Source: Acanthosepion esculentum
Lineage: Eukaryota > Mollusca > Cephalopoda > Sepiida > Sepiidae
Direction: 5' to 3'
DNA: 64,000 nt
Assembly (NCBI GenBank): GCA_964036315.1
Contig: OZ038517.1
Span: 22,790,083-22,854,082, forward strand
The notes under the pieces are model-generated. The model was not told where the DNA came from, did not search any database, and was given only the letters and a program-made list of their open reading frames with translations. Shown here piece after piece: positions 26,001-39,700 of this stretch. Within the stretch, counting starts at the first letter, position 1, and each line of letters starts with the position of its first letter. A program made the translations under genes and the position numbers.

Positions 26001-29000
26001 GCCGATAGGAATGAAAGGTGAAAGGATGTGGAGAAGGGAAGTGGATAGATCAAGGCAACTGGAGATGTCGATTGACGTTACACTTAAATAGTTGGAGATT
26101 GTATTTGTCAGGGAAACAGGAATGAGGAAGGGAGTTCCACAGGCGAGATGTGCGAGACATGAAGCTATTGGAGTAGAAGAGATGTCTACATCTAACAGTT
26201 TCAACGGTGAAGGGGTGGGAACGGGATGCCAGCCTCGTTACTCCCTTTTTAGTTTGATCTGACTTTTGTGAAGATAAAGCATTCCAGGAGGAGTGTGGTA
26301 CTTTCTGGAACTTTCCAGCATCTTCAGTGATAGATCATACATTCCACTCAAAGCTAGAAGCTTCTTTGAGAGTGCAACCATTCAATGTGACTGAAAATTA
26401 TTAGCTTGGTTTTGGAGGTATTGAATATTACAAACCAGTTTTTTTTCCCCCCGCCAGTCAGATGAGAGATCTGGATTTTTGGACATTGAGTTCTGGGTTC
26501 AAGTCATGTTGGGAATTATTTCTTTATTTCTATTTTACACTAATAATTGGATAATGTTAAATCAGAATGGTTGATCCTCAACTCTTGTGCCTTCTTGGTC
26601 TCAGGTTCTCCACTGACCTGAGGTGGAACAACTATACTGAATCAATAGCTGCATCTACTGCAAGGAAAATTGGTTCTCTGTGTCACACCAGAAGGTTATT
26701 CTTGTCTGAATCCATCCTTCACATCTACAAATCTACCATTCATCCATGTATGGAATACTGTTACCATATATGGTCTGTTCATCTCGAGCTTCTCAACAAA
26801 ATCCAAAGACGGATATACAATGTGATCAGTCCTGACTTGGGGTCTCAACTCCAGTCATTTTCTCACCAACGTAATATAGCTTCCATCTGTCTTTTCTTTA
26901 AATATTTTCATGGCAGCTGCTCTGATGAGCTATTTACACCGGTGCCCCAACTGCATGAATTTAAGCATGCTACTAGGTTAGTGTCTCAGTCCCACCCCTT
27001 TACTGTTAAAACAGTTAAGTGTAACTGCCTTTTGTACTCCAACAGCTTATTCACTCACACTTCCTGACAGTGGAACTCCCTTCCTCTTACTTGCTTCCTT
27101 GATAACTATAATCTTCAAAAATTTAAATGTCAATCGACATCTACTGTTTCCTCGATCCTCATTTTTCTTTTTATCCTTTCCTCAACCCCTTCTACACCCA
27201 GTCTTTTCCCTTACCTACATTCTCTGTATCCCCTTTTGAACTCTATCAAGGCTGGAGAGAGAATTAGGCAGTTCCAGTCCAGATGTCTTGAAGCCTTCCT
27301 TCCTTATTATGTGTCCCAGAAATTTCAGCTGCTTCTCCCTAATGTTAATTATAAGTTTGCATCCTCTCCAAAACCTCATCATTGCTCACATGTTTGGTCT
27401 ATGGTATCCTTAGCATCCTTCTGTAGAACCATACCTCTATTGCCTTGAGTCTTCTTCATCTTCGAGGAGACCATCCAACATTCACTGCCATAAAGGAGGA
27501 CAGATATCACATACTCTTTTCTTTATTACTAATGAAATCCTCCTGCCTCATAATACTCTGCCTAGCTTTTGGAATGTGTCTTTGCCAATCCCAATACATC
27601 TTCGGATCTCAGCATTGCAGAATCAGATACACTAATTCCACCAGTTCCACTGATAAGACCTAAAATGATTCTGGACTTTTTTTTTTTTATATTTTTATTT
27701 TTTAAATTTGCAAGTTAAGATTGAAATTTGTAGTTACGTTTGGAGCAATCCTGACATCTGTAAATATGATAATCTTCCTTTTCCCATTTAGATAAATTTA
27801 AATTTGTTGATCTTTTTCAGTCAATGGTGCAAATAAATCCAAACAAATCCAGCCAGAATCTGCAGCCATTATGAAATGGCTGAAAGAAAAAAATCCAACA
27901 GTTACAATAATTATGAGGGGTGGCTCCCTTGTTGGCGTGTATCCTTACCATAACAGTGCATCAGGCTGTAAGTATTGGGAATTTATTCTTTTGATCCTTT
28001 CTTGAGCTGTTATCAAAGATAATTATCTCTAAGAATGTTTTGAGTTACTTCCATGATTATGTAAAATCTGACCAAAGAATGAAATATTAGTTTATTACTA
28101 AATCCAAAGAAAATTATGGATTTACTTGTTATATAGAGATATCAAGAAATAAATTATAATAAGTGAACCACATCACATTTTCATTTCTTTTCAAGGAGAT
28201 AAGTCATACTTTGTGACACTCCTGAGAAGCCCTATTTCACTGAATATATAATACTATATTTAAAGACTTGATTTTGTTTTTATATTCAGTGTGCACACAC
28301 CTTAAATTTGTTTAACAGTATGTATAACTAGCAATGAACAATAATTTTCTTTTTATCTTAATCATGTGCATTGTTGACGATAATTTTGAATTTTGTTATG
28401 ACTTGACTGCTTTCAGTAACACTTGAATTATCTTCTTATCAAAAAGAAATTTCTTGGAATGTGTTAAAATAAGTAATTCGTGCATTTCTGTAAAAAGGAA
28501 TTTTGCTAAGTGCTTTATATGTATTTTCTCTTGTGTTGCCTAAAGACGTTGCTTGGGCTGGAAAATTAAGTTTAAACTAATGTTATTGTTAATTCTTTTT
28601 TTAATTATCTCTTCAAAAGTGCTTAATCTCTTTTAGTTGCAGTCACTAAAGTTTCAAGAAAATCCTTTTTATTTGTATTCTTTTAAGTAAATGATAAGGT
28701 AAACTTGGCCACCACCCATGCTGTAACTTTTTTTAATGCTCAATACCTCCTTGAATTTCTAAAAAGAAAATTAAATTTGACTCATGAGCTGAAATTTAAA
28801 CAATATACTGTGAACATTATTTACATTATTCGGAATATTGTCCTCATCTTTGTCGCCATATTTATTACAACGTTTCGGCCATTGTACGCTCCAGCCTTCT
28901 TCAGGTGGTTGGCACAGGACACATGGCACAGTGGATAAAGACGTTGGTTAGATCCAGTGACAGGACACAAAGAGTGTGAGTTCAATACCCGGTTAAGGCA

Positions 29001-32000
29001 GTGGAGAACTTTCAGAGGGAAAATTAACAGGACATCCATTAAACATGGCATGCGGAACTAGAACAGTCTACCCCAGGGGAAGTGGAAAAATCAGGCATGG
29101 CTGACCACATATGAAGAGAGAAGGGAGATCACTGCCCTCTGTGGGATCAGGTTGAGATCATAGACAAGGAACACCATTGGAAAATTCATAAACTTAAGGA
29201 ATCAGCACATATGCTAGGCCACAAAAATCTCTTGAGCCAACCAAGCATAGAAATAAATACAATATGGGAACCAGTAATAAGGAGTGCCAGAGAAAAGTGA
29301 TAATAACAACAAAATTGCAATATGAGCACTGGTAAAAACATGTATTGATAACATCAAAAATTGCAATATGAGCACTGGTAAAAAAGGTTGCTGAAGACAT
29401 TAGGTTTATAATACCCAGAAATTCATACACAGAGGACACATGGCACAGTGGATAAAGGCATTGGTTAGATCCCGTGACAGGAACCAAAGAGTTCAATACC
29501 CAGTTAAGGCAGTGGAGAACTTTCAGAGGGAAAATTAACAGGAGATAACTAACATCCATTAAACATCCAATGTGGAACTAGAACAGTCTACCCCAGTGAG
29601 TGAAATAAAGGGTTCAGTTCGACATTCCAACCACCTGAAGAAGGCCGGAGCATACAATGGCCAAAACGTTGTAATAAATATGGTGACAAAGATGAGGACA
29701 ATAATAATGTACATAGTACCTCATCTCAGAAATATAGACAGATACTGTTAACTTAGATTGCAATTTTTTTATTTTATAATGAAATTAATATTTTTTACTT
29801 GTATTATTTACATTATTTGGGCTGTTATCCTCATCTTCATTGCCATATTCACAATGTTTTGGCCATTGTAAGCTCCGGCCTTCTTCAGTTGATTGGAATT
29901 TTCAAACTGAACCCTTTATTTCGTCCACCAGGGTAGATTGTTCTAGTTCTATGTGCCATGCCTCTTCCAGATCTCAGTTATTTCCCTTTAACTCAACTCT
30001 CCAAATTTTGGTTCACCACTGCTGTATTGAACTCATAACTCTTTGGATCTAGTCACTGGATCTAGCCAACGCCTTTATCCACTGGGCCAATCACCTGAAG
30101 AAGGCCAGAGCATACAACAACCAAAACGTTATGAATATGGCATTGAAGATAAGGATAACAGTCCAAATAATATAAATAATGCAAGTAATCAGAATACCTC
30201 ATCTCAGAGATATAGACAGATGTTAATATTTTTTGTTGTATTTTTTTAACAAAAGCATAGCATTGAGAAACAATTTATGTGAAAATTAAAAAGGAAATAA
30301 TGTCTAAAAATGAAAGTGGAACAAGGGTTAGCAAATTTAGTCTAGATTATGGAATGGTGAAATCAACAATTTTCATCAAATTCAAGGTGAAAGATGAATG
30401 AAAGTGTCCAGGTGGCCAAGGTAAGAACCAAATATAGTAAATCACATAGCAATACATTTGAAGAGATAGAAAATTTACTTTTGGCGTAGATTAAAGGAAA
30501 AAAGCAATTGCTGATGAGAGTATAAATGAATTGATAATTTATATAAAAGCCAAACATTTGTTTGATGACTTTAGAGCTAATGCTCTTATTGAAAGAAAAA
30601 TACAGCTGTTTGGCGTATCAGTTGCACCCTGTCTTTTTGATCACAATTGGTGAGACTACCGCAAAACTCCACACACAAAAGCACTCATCAACGTCTGTAA
30701 CCTTCTTAATGATCCCTTGCTTGTGCTCATTTTATTGAATGGTTGAGGCTCTGAAATTTACAATTCCTTTAATATTGCTACTTTCTTTTAACCCTTTCAT
30801 TCCATCATTCATCATAGCCTGCCTCTCCCTAGTGGTACATAAGGCTAAAATATGACATTTTAACAATAGTCAATATAAAGCCTTTATTTTCCCTTAGATC
30901 CTCTATAGTAATGCATCATAGCTTGATTGCAATTCCTTTAATATTGCTACTTTCTTTTAACCCTTTCATCATCATTCATCATAGTCTGGCTCTCCCTAGT
31001 GGCACATAAGGCTAAAATATGACATTTTAACAAGAGTCAATATAAAGCCTTTATTTTCCCTTAGATCCTCTATAGTAATGCATCATAGCTTGATTGCAAT
31101 TCCTTTAATATTGCTACTTTCTTTTAACCCTTTCATTCCATCATTCATCATAGCCTGGCTCTCCCTAGTGGCACATAAGGCTAAAATATGACATTTTAAC
31201 AATAGTCAATATAAAGCCTTTATTTTCCCTTAGATCCTCTATGGTATTCAACTATCACTTTCTGATTCTATGTATGCCCTTTTGTTTCCATTTTCCTTAA
31301 AACTTCTGTTGCTCACATCTCCATTCATGGTATTCTCAGCATCCTTCTGTAGATCCACATTTCTGTGGCCTCAAATCTCTTCAGCTGTGAGAAAATTGTC
31401 CAACCATTTAGGAAAACTCACATTACATAGCAGCTGAACCCTCTTTGTTTCTAAAGAATTTTTTCTGTTTCTTAATATTTAGTTTAGATTTTGGAAGGCA
31501 TCTTTTGTTATTACATTATGGCTTGGTGTTTTATTGTCACATTTTCCATCATGTGCAAAAAAATAAATTTTCCAGTGTCAAATCTCTGTAGTTGTTTGAT
31601 TTTGTCATCTCCAATTCATAACTCTCACCTGGGTCTATTCACCCATCCATTTACACAAGCACATTAGTTAGGTTACTTGCTATTTCACACTGCTCCACTT
31701 TCCTACAATATGTCCTGTGAGTGTCAGAATCTCCAAGCTCTCTTTCTTCATTATGTTCCAGACATTTCAATTGTCTTTTTCTGATTCTCTTCTTTTTTTT
31801 TCTATTTTTCTTAAAACTTCCTTGTTGCTAATATTCTCTGTGTGTTATTCTCAGCAGCCTTCTGTACAACAACATTTCTGTTGCCGTGTATTTTATTTAT
31901 GGAAAAATTGCCCCGTATTTACTGCCATCTAGAAAGATTATTACGACATAGCAATTCAAGACACTTTTCCTTGTTTCTAACAAAATTTTCCTGTTTCTTA

Positions 32001-32273
32001 ATACATTGTTTAACTTTTGGAAGGCATATTTTGCTATTCCAAGGCACCTTTGGATTTCTGTCACATTTTCCATTGTCTGTTATAAAACTTCCCAGACATA
32101 TAAATTTTTGCACCTCTTGATTTTGACGTTTCCAATTTGTAGATCAGATTTTAATGCCCACTGTAAGTTTCATGTGTTGATTGGTAAAAGAAAGCGATTC
32201 TCAGCAATTCTTAACTTGTATTAATAGTCAGTTGGCACTGAAATATAATGGTAGGAAGAGACAAAAGGGCTCC

Positions 32274-32330
<57 letters not shown>

Positions 32331-33744
32331 ATCCAAATATATGACACTCTTATCAGAAAGTATTAAAACCTAAATTTTAGTGTTCTACAGAAGGATGCTG
32401 AGAATACCATGTGAGCAACGGCAAATTTCTAGAGAAAATAAAAGCATAAAGGACACTTATACTTAACATCAGAAAGAGATAGTTGAAATTTCTAGGTCAC
32501 ATAATGAGAAAAGAGGGCTTGGAAAATTTGATACTCACTGGACATATTGAAGGCAAACAGGACTGAAGAGAACAACACATAACACACCTGGCGAGCTTGA
32601 GTCAATGGCTGGTGAGGCAGAGTTTGGGAGAGATAGAAAAAAAAAAAATTATTAAGAGCTACAAATGACAGGAACTTGTAGAGAGCCCTGATTGCCAAAT
32701 TCCTGAAGACACATAGAAGAAGAAGAATGCAGTAAGGGATTCATTTTGTTATTGTTATTGAATATATGAATAAAACCTTCTAGGAAGACAAAGTCCGTCA
32801 GGCTCAAAGTGGGTTAGTAAATAAGTTTTGAACAAAAAGTATACAATCTTCAATTTTTAGGCAATTCCTCAAAATCCAGGGGTAGCCCCAAACTTTTGGT
32901 TTGTGATGCACAATACAACCTTTAATAGGATGTTATTTTATTGTGTTGGGGGCAGGGGTGAGGATTGACTGCAGAGCATCTGATCAAAATAAAAATTATC
33001 CATCATAAATTCCTGTCAGTGTGTTTGTTATCATTTATTTTCCTGTAAATGTCAATTTACTATTTTATCAAAAATGGGCCAGTACAGCTAGGCAACAGTG
33101 TTATAACAATGCCGTAGTGAAAGGGTTAATATCAGTTCACTTATTTACACTTATCTTCTGTTGGTCAACATGTTAATTTAAAGATTTTTAATTCAGATTT
33201 GGGGGATCCAGACAAAATTTCTGTGAAACATCTCATCAGCATCTATGCTCAAGAACACCCAACAATGTCGAAAGGACAACCTGATTGTAGTGCATCAATT
33301 AAAGGTATGTTTTTCTTTGAAAAAAAAATACTAAAGAATTTCCAAGTGTCATATTGCAGAGAATTTTTTCCCTTCATTACCGGTATTTTTTATCTTCTTC
33401 ATTGATGTTTTATGAAATGGATTTAAATTGATTGACTATATTTTTTACAGCTTATCAACCCTTTGGAGATTATTTAAAGTCAGAAATTATTTTTAGATTG
33501 TAAGAATTTTTATTTTTGGACATAATATAAATACATGTTGCAAAACGAAATTCTTACATTTGCTTTGATGGCCAAAGCACATCTGGTCATCTTCAAAGTG
33601 GTTATTATAAAAAAAATATCCAAATGTTGGACAGTTTTTGTCTTTATTTTCTCTCAAAATTAAAGCCACTATAGGAAGCTTAAAATGGCTAATGATCAAG
33701 CATAATAGACATTCATTGACTGCTATATTTAACAATATATGTTC

Positions 33745-33783
<39 letters not shown>

Positions 33784-33941
33784 GTGATCTTTGAAGTCAA
33801 CACTGACAATTGCGTCCAGCATGAAACAGCCTGTCACCTCTAAGTGTTGACTTCAATGTTCACTTTTATATTTACACACGCTCTATTTCTGATATTGAGC
33901 ACTTTATCCCATAAATATAGCACACTCTAAGACTATATTTC

Positions 33942-33985
<44 letters not shown>

Positions 33986-34543
33986 GTTGAGAATCCTTTA
34001 TCTGAAATTCTTGAGGCCAGATGTTGGGGGACAGACTATTTAATTTGTATGTAGCATCTATAAAATGGGGGAGCTTGCAAATGGAACCCAATCATAAACA
34101 CAATATCTCTTTACATTTTATAACACATCTTACAGGTATGCTCAAAAGGTAGTTTTATATAAATAACACATACGTTGAATGTAGTTTTATATAAAATTTA
34201 ATAAATTTTGTGTACATACAGATACAGGTAATGATGCTAGTCATGTAATACTCACCAACTACCCCATGTGGTTAGATGTGGCACAAGACCGAATTTAATG
34301 TAGGGTATCTGAGACTGTAGGCTCAGCCAAAAATTCCCCATAGACCCCCATATAAAACAGGGTTGAGTAGCTGTTTCCCTGAGACAAGACTCTGCCAGTC
34401 GACTCAGCCTCGTCTGGAGGAGATCCTCTCTAGAGTTTGAACAGCACAGCTGGAGATGAATCTCCAACTGCAGACCAACATACAGTATTTACTACTGTAT
34501 TTATGTGAATAGGGACATACCCATTATTGTCCGTAGGTATGCT

Positions 34544-34576
<33 letters not shown>

Positions 34577-36706
34577 GTTTACGAAAACATCTAAGAAGAT
34601 ATATGAAATTACCCATGTATATCAGTACACGTGTACCTGTATAAGTGACTGCAGATGTAAAAGATCGTATGTGTATGAAATTCACATAGATGTGTTTACA
34701 ATATGTGATGGAGCATGATCTCTAATATTGCATCTCTAGTGGAACCACCTCTTAATTGCTGGTGTTCCCAGGTCCACCCAGACCCGCGGTGGTAGCACCT
34801 GTTGGGGTCCCAGCTATGGGCAAATAGTGAACTTCCATGTTTGTACCATGTCCTGGGTATGACGACAAACTACATCCGCGTCCTGGATATGACAACAAAC
34901 TACATCCGCGTCCTGGGTATGACGACAAACTACATCCGCGTCCTGGGTATGACGACAAACTACATCCGCGTCCTGGGTATGACGACAAACTACATCCGCG
35001 TCCTGGGTATGACGACAAACTACATCCGCGTCCGGGGTATGACGACAAACTACATCCGCGTCCAGGGTATGACGACAAACTACATCCGCATATTTGAACT
35101 TTATTTGAGTAGCTAAGCAATTAAATTAAATTTTATCAACAAAATAATTGCTTTTTTATAAAGATCACAAAAGACCAGAATGAAAATGAAAAAATATTAT
35201 TACCAGCTCTACGTTTTTGAAAAATATTATTACCAGCTCTACGGTTTTGAAAAAATATTATTACCAGCTCTACGTTTTTGAAAAAATATTATTACCAGCT
35301 CTACGTTTTTGGAAAAGTGTTATTACCAGCTATACGTTTTTGAAAAACCAGAATGAAAATGAAAAAATATTATTACCAGCTCTACATTTTTGAAAAATAT
35401 TATTGCCAGCTCTACGTTTTTGAAAAATATTATTGCCAGCTCTACGTTTTTGAAAAATATTATTGCCGGCTCTACGTTTTTGAAAAATATTATTGCCGGC
35501 TCTACGTTTTTGAAAAATATTATTACCAGCTCTACGTTTTTGAAAAATATTATTACCAGCTCTACGTTTTTGGAAAAATATTATTACCAGTTCTACGTTT
35601 TTGAAAAATATTATTACTAGCTCTACGTTTTTGAAAAATATTATTACCAGCTCTACGATTTTGGAAAAGTGTTATTACCAGCTATACGTTTTTGAAAAAC
35701 CAGAATGAAAATGAAAAAATATTATTACCAGCTCTATGTTTTTGAAAAGTATTATTACCAGCTCTACGTTTTTGAAAAATATTATTACCAGCTATACGTT
35801 TTTGAAAAATATTATTACCAGCTATACGTTTTTGAAAAATATTATTACCAGCTATACGTTTTTGAAAAAAACATTACCAGCTCTACGTTTTTGTAAAAAA
35901 CATTATTACCAGCTCTACGTTTTTGGAAAAATATTATTACCAGCTCTACGTTTTTGAAAAATATTACTACCAGCTCTACGTTTTTGGAAAAATATTATTA
36001 CCAGATATACGTTTTTGAAAAATAATATTACCAACTATACTTTTTGGAAAAAAACTTTTTCAGCATTAAATGGCCCAACGAAGGTCGATATGCTGGTTAA
36101 ATAATCAATCAATCAATCAACTACTAGATGTAAAGTTATATTTGAGAAAAAGTTTCTAGTATTTTAATGTAAACTCTATATTTTTTAATCGACTATTTCA
36201 CATTAAATCCCCAAAATGTCCGTAATAAGGTTTTAAAAAAACTGTAACATATAATTAAATGGCTTAGACTGTTTAAACTGAAAAATTTACGAAATCTCAA
36301 AGTAAAGAAAAAAACAATGCCTATTCCAATAGAAGTTAATGACACTTTTTTACAACTTCTTTCTCTTTTTTTCTCTTTTTCTTTTTTCTTTATATACTGC
36401 TTTGTCCATCCCACTTCCTAATCAAGATATAACTTCCGTTAACAGATTTAAAGTGTCAATGTCTAGATTTCAGCGAAAATTTAAATTTGAAACAATAGAA
36501 ATGTTACATCTAACTCAATGCTGTCTCTCTACCCCCTACACTGCCCCCACTTCGTGAGTTTCCTTATTATTGCCCGTCATAAATGTGTAAATTTATTTTC
36601 ATTTTTTCATTTCAGCATTTGGAAATAAATCTGATGATCCACTGTCCTTTAAAAGGGCTGTGGTGAAATAATTTATTATATGGAACCTTAAAGCAATCTG
36701 TTTTTA

Positions 36707-36760
<54 letters not shown>

Positions 36761-39700
36761 CCTGACGATTGCACTAGCATGAAACAGACTGTCGCCTCTA
36801 AGTGCTGACTTCCATGTCCACTTTTATATTTACACACGCTCTATCTCTGATATTGAGCACTTTACCCCATAAATATAGCACACTTTAAAACTATATTTCT
36901 GCATATATATATATATATATTTCAAAGGAAAAGTGATAAATGTATTAAAATTGTTTCATAATGCACATTTTTATAGCAAGAATTGTCCTAAGAATAATTT
37001 CAATCATTATTCTCCTGTTAAATTTTACTTTAATTAAATGAAATAATCAATCACAATTGCTATTAATTCTAACATTTGCTTCTTCATTTTCATACAGAAA
37101 ATTACAAGAATGGAATTTCTGAAGCTTGCAACTTAAGCAACCATAGTGGAAGCTTACTGGTAATTATACGCCAACACTTACTCTTTTTGATGGTATATAA
37201 GGTTCCCTCTACCACCATTTACATTTAATATTATAATATTATTGAGTCTGGCTTAGATACAAGTACTGGTAGTCTATGGCTAATAAAACTACCAAAGATT
37301 AATTAATGAAAAAGATATCCAGAAAAGGCATGACATATGGAATTAGAACAATCTATGCCCGTGGGCTAAATAAAGGGTATGGTTTGAAATTCCAACGTAT
37401 ACTACCTGAAGAAGACCGGAGTGTACAACAGCCAAAATATGGCAATGAAAATGAGGACAGTAGTCTGAATGATATAAATAGTGTAAATAGTTACAATACC
37501 TCATCTCAGAAATATAGACATGTGTAGAAAAATGTGTTTATTACATGATTTAATTGAAAATACTTTTGAAGATTTATTCTGCTTTGTCTGCCAGGGGACT
37601 TCTCTCAACCTTACATTAGTCACATGGCGTGTTTTGTTACCCCAAAATTTTTAAAGTATTTGTCATTCCTAATTGGTAACTTTTGCTCCCTCCCACTGCA
37701 CCCTTGACTCAGTGAGGATGTGTATCATGTGGTGTGGTGCAGTTGTACCTCAGGTGTCATGCGAGGCAGATGCCAGTGGACTGGACTATACATTTTCAGA
37801 AATCCAAGGTGACTAACACAGAGTTCATGCCTGCTAGGTGGCTTTATATAAAGTAGTCTTCCTGAATATTGTCCTTTCTCTTCACTAATATTTTCTCATT
37901 CTCTTCCACTCCCAGTAACCCCTTACAACTTAATAACATTATTGCCTTGCTTAGGGATAGTTTTTTTTTTACAATGTTGTTCACTCTCTCTCTATGTAGA
38001 CGGTTACAAAGTAAGAGGAACAGTTTATGAGGATATTATGTGAAGATAATGGTTGACCCTAGATTTTAACAGGTTGATTTATAGTGATTAGGGAAGCATC
38101 CTCTTGGGAGTAGATTCCATAAAGCAACGATTCATGGGAAGAAGCTGATCAAGTGGAACTTATATCACACTAATGGATAGGAAGGGAATGAGGTTGGTTC
38201 ACTACAATGTACGTGGCATGGCAGGTCTTAGCGGAAGTTTCCATGGAAATAGCAATAGAGCGGTAAGAGGCTTCTGATGTTTCATCTGTGGCAAGGTGGA
38301 AAATAATTCACCCACAAAGATAGAGAAATGCTTTTGCGCTCTATCTCCTACCCATATATAGCAACAGTACTCCATTTTCAGCCTGATCTGGCTCTTGTAA
38401 GGGCAGAGGATGGCGGAGACGCTTTTGGTCTCTATCAAGACTGGAAAGTGAAGACTGGGCAGAAGTACTCCATTTTCAGCCTGATCTGGCTCTTGTAAAA
38501 TGTAGAGGAAAGCACGAGAAGTCAGGTATTTACTGGAACAGTACAGGGAACTGACCATTTTTCCAGCATCTTTAGTAGTGGATCAGTTACACTTAACCCT
38601 GTCTGCTTATTCAAGAATGGTTAGCCTAACATATAATAAAGAATAATAATGAATTGATGTTATTGAAATAAGGTATTTCATGGTAGAAACATCATCCCCA
38701 TCAGTTGAATTTAATATCACAATATTATTGAATGGGGTCAGGGACATGTACTGGTAGTCTATGGTGTCTGGGTAAAAATTAAGTTCTTAACTTTATATTT
38801 TAAACTCAAATTTTGGGGAGAAAAGTCTGGGATTATCTTATGCCAAATTAAATAACACAAAAATATTTTATCTTATATATAACTAAAATAGGAAAGTTGG
38901 TTCTCTCTGTTTTATGCAATACAATTTTCCTTGTCAGAATCTGACATATTTATAAGTCTACCTTTCATCCATGCATCAAATATTACTGCCACATATGGTC
39001 CAGTACTTCTGGTGTATATTTAGAGATCCTTGATAAAATACAAAGAAGAATCTGCAATGTTATTGGTCCCGACCTGGCTTCTCAGCTTCAGTCACTTACC
39101 CACCACCATAACGCAGTTTCCCTGTGCCTATAAATACTTTCATAGTAATTGTTCTGTTGAACTTTCACTAATTTTTGATGTTTTAGTTTCCTTTTCCAGT
39201 TAACTTAGCTAGGGTATGTATGCTCATTTGGCCCCTTTTATTTCTGCCCCTATTTTTCTTTAAGTTTAATTCCCCATCCCCTCCCTCATTAGGTGGTTAG
39301 TGATGTCAGTTCGCAGGTAGGATGCGGGGCGCCTTTCGTTTCGTGTGAGTGTTTTCGTATTTGTTGTTGTGTTTGAATGAGTGCGTGTCAGTGTGTGTGC
39401 TTGGGATGGATGAATGTTCTATAATATTATAGTCCCGCATTGATTTCGGCCAGTGAACTGGTATTTCTGCCACATTTAGTGATTGTGGGGGGTTTTATTA
39501 CTAATATTATTTTTCTTTAGTTTCTTCTAAATATTTTGTATTCATATTGTAAATACTCATTGGGGTTAGTTTTTAGAATTGTTATTTTATTCCCCTCCCC
39601 CAACAGACACTGAAATGTAAATATGGGGACTAGTTAGTATTTTTATAGAGACACTGAGGTATTATGGTGATTGTAGTAAGAAAGGTACGTATGAATGTGG

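Noticed and set aside
34802..35120. Repetitive proteins on both strands over the 30-bp minisatellite
   Set aside because: The unit length is a multiple of three, so frames stay open by arithmetic; the unit comes from a non-coding repeat.
34851..36058. CRISPR-like regular repeats
   Set aside because: Units are directly adjacent without unique spacers, and the genome is eukaryotic.
36193..36557. Candidate CPD exon before 36616 (TTTCAG followed by CATTTGGAAATAAATC)
   Set aside because: Exon f and exon g already join in phase 1; adding this block would introduce a TAA and shows no M14 similarity.
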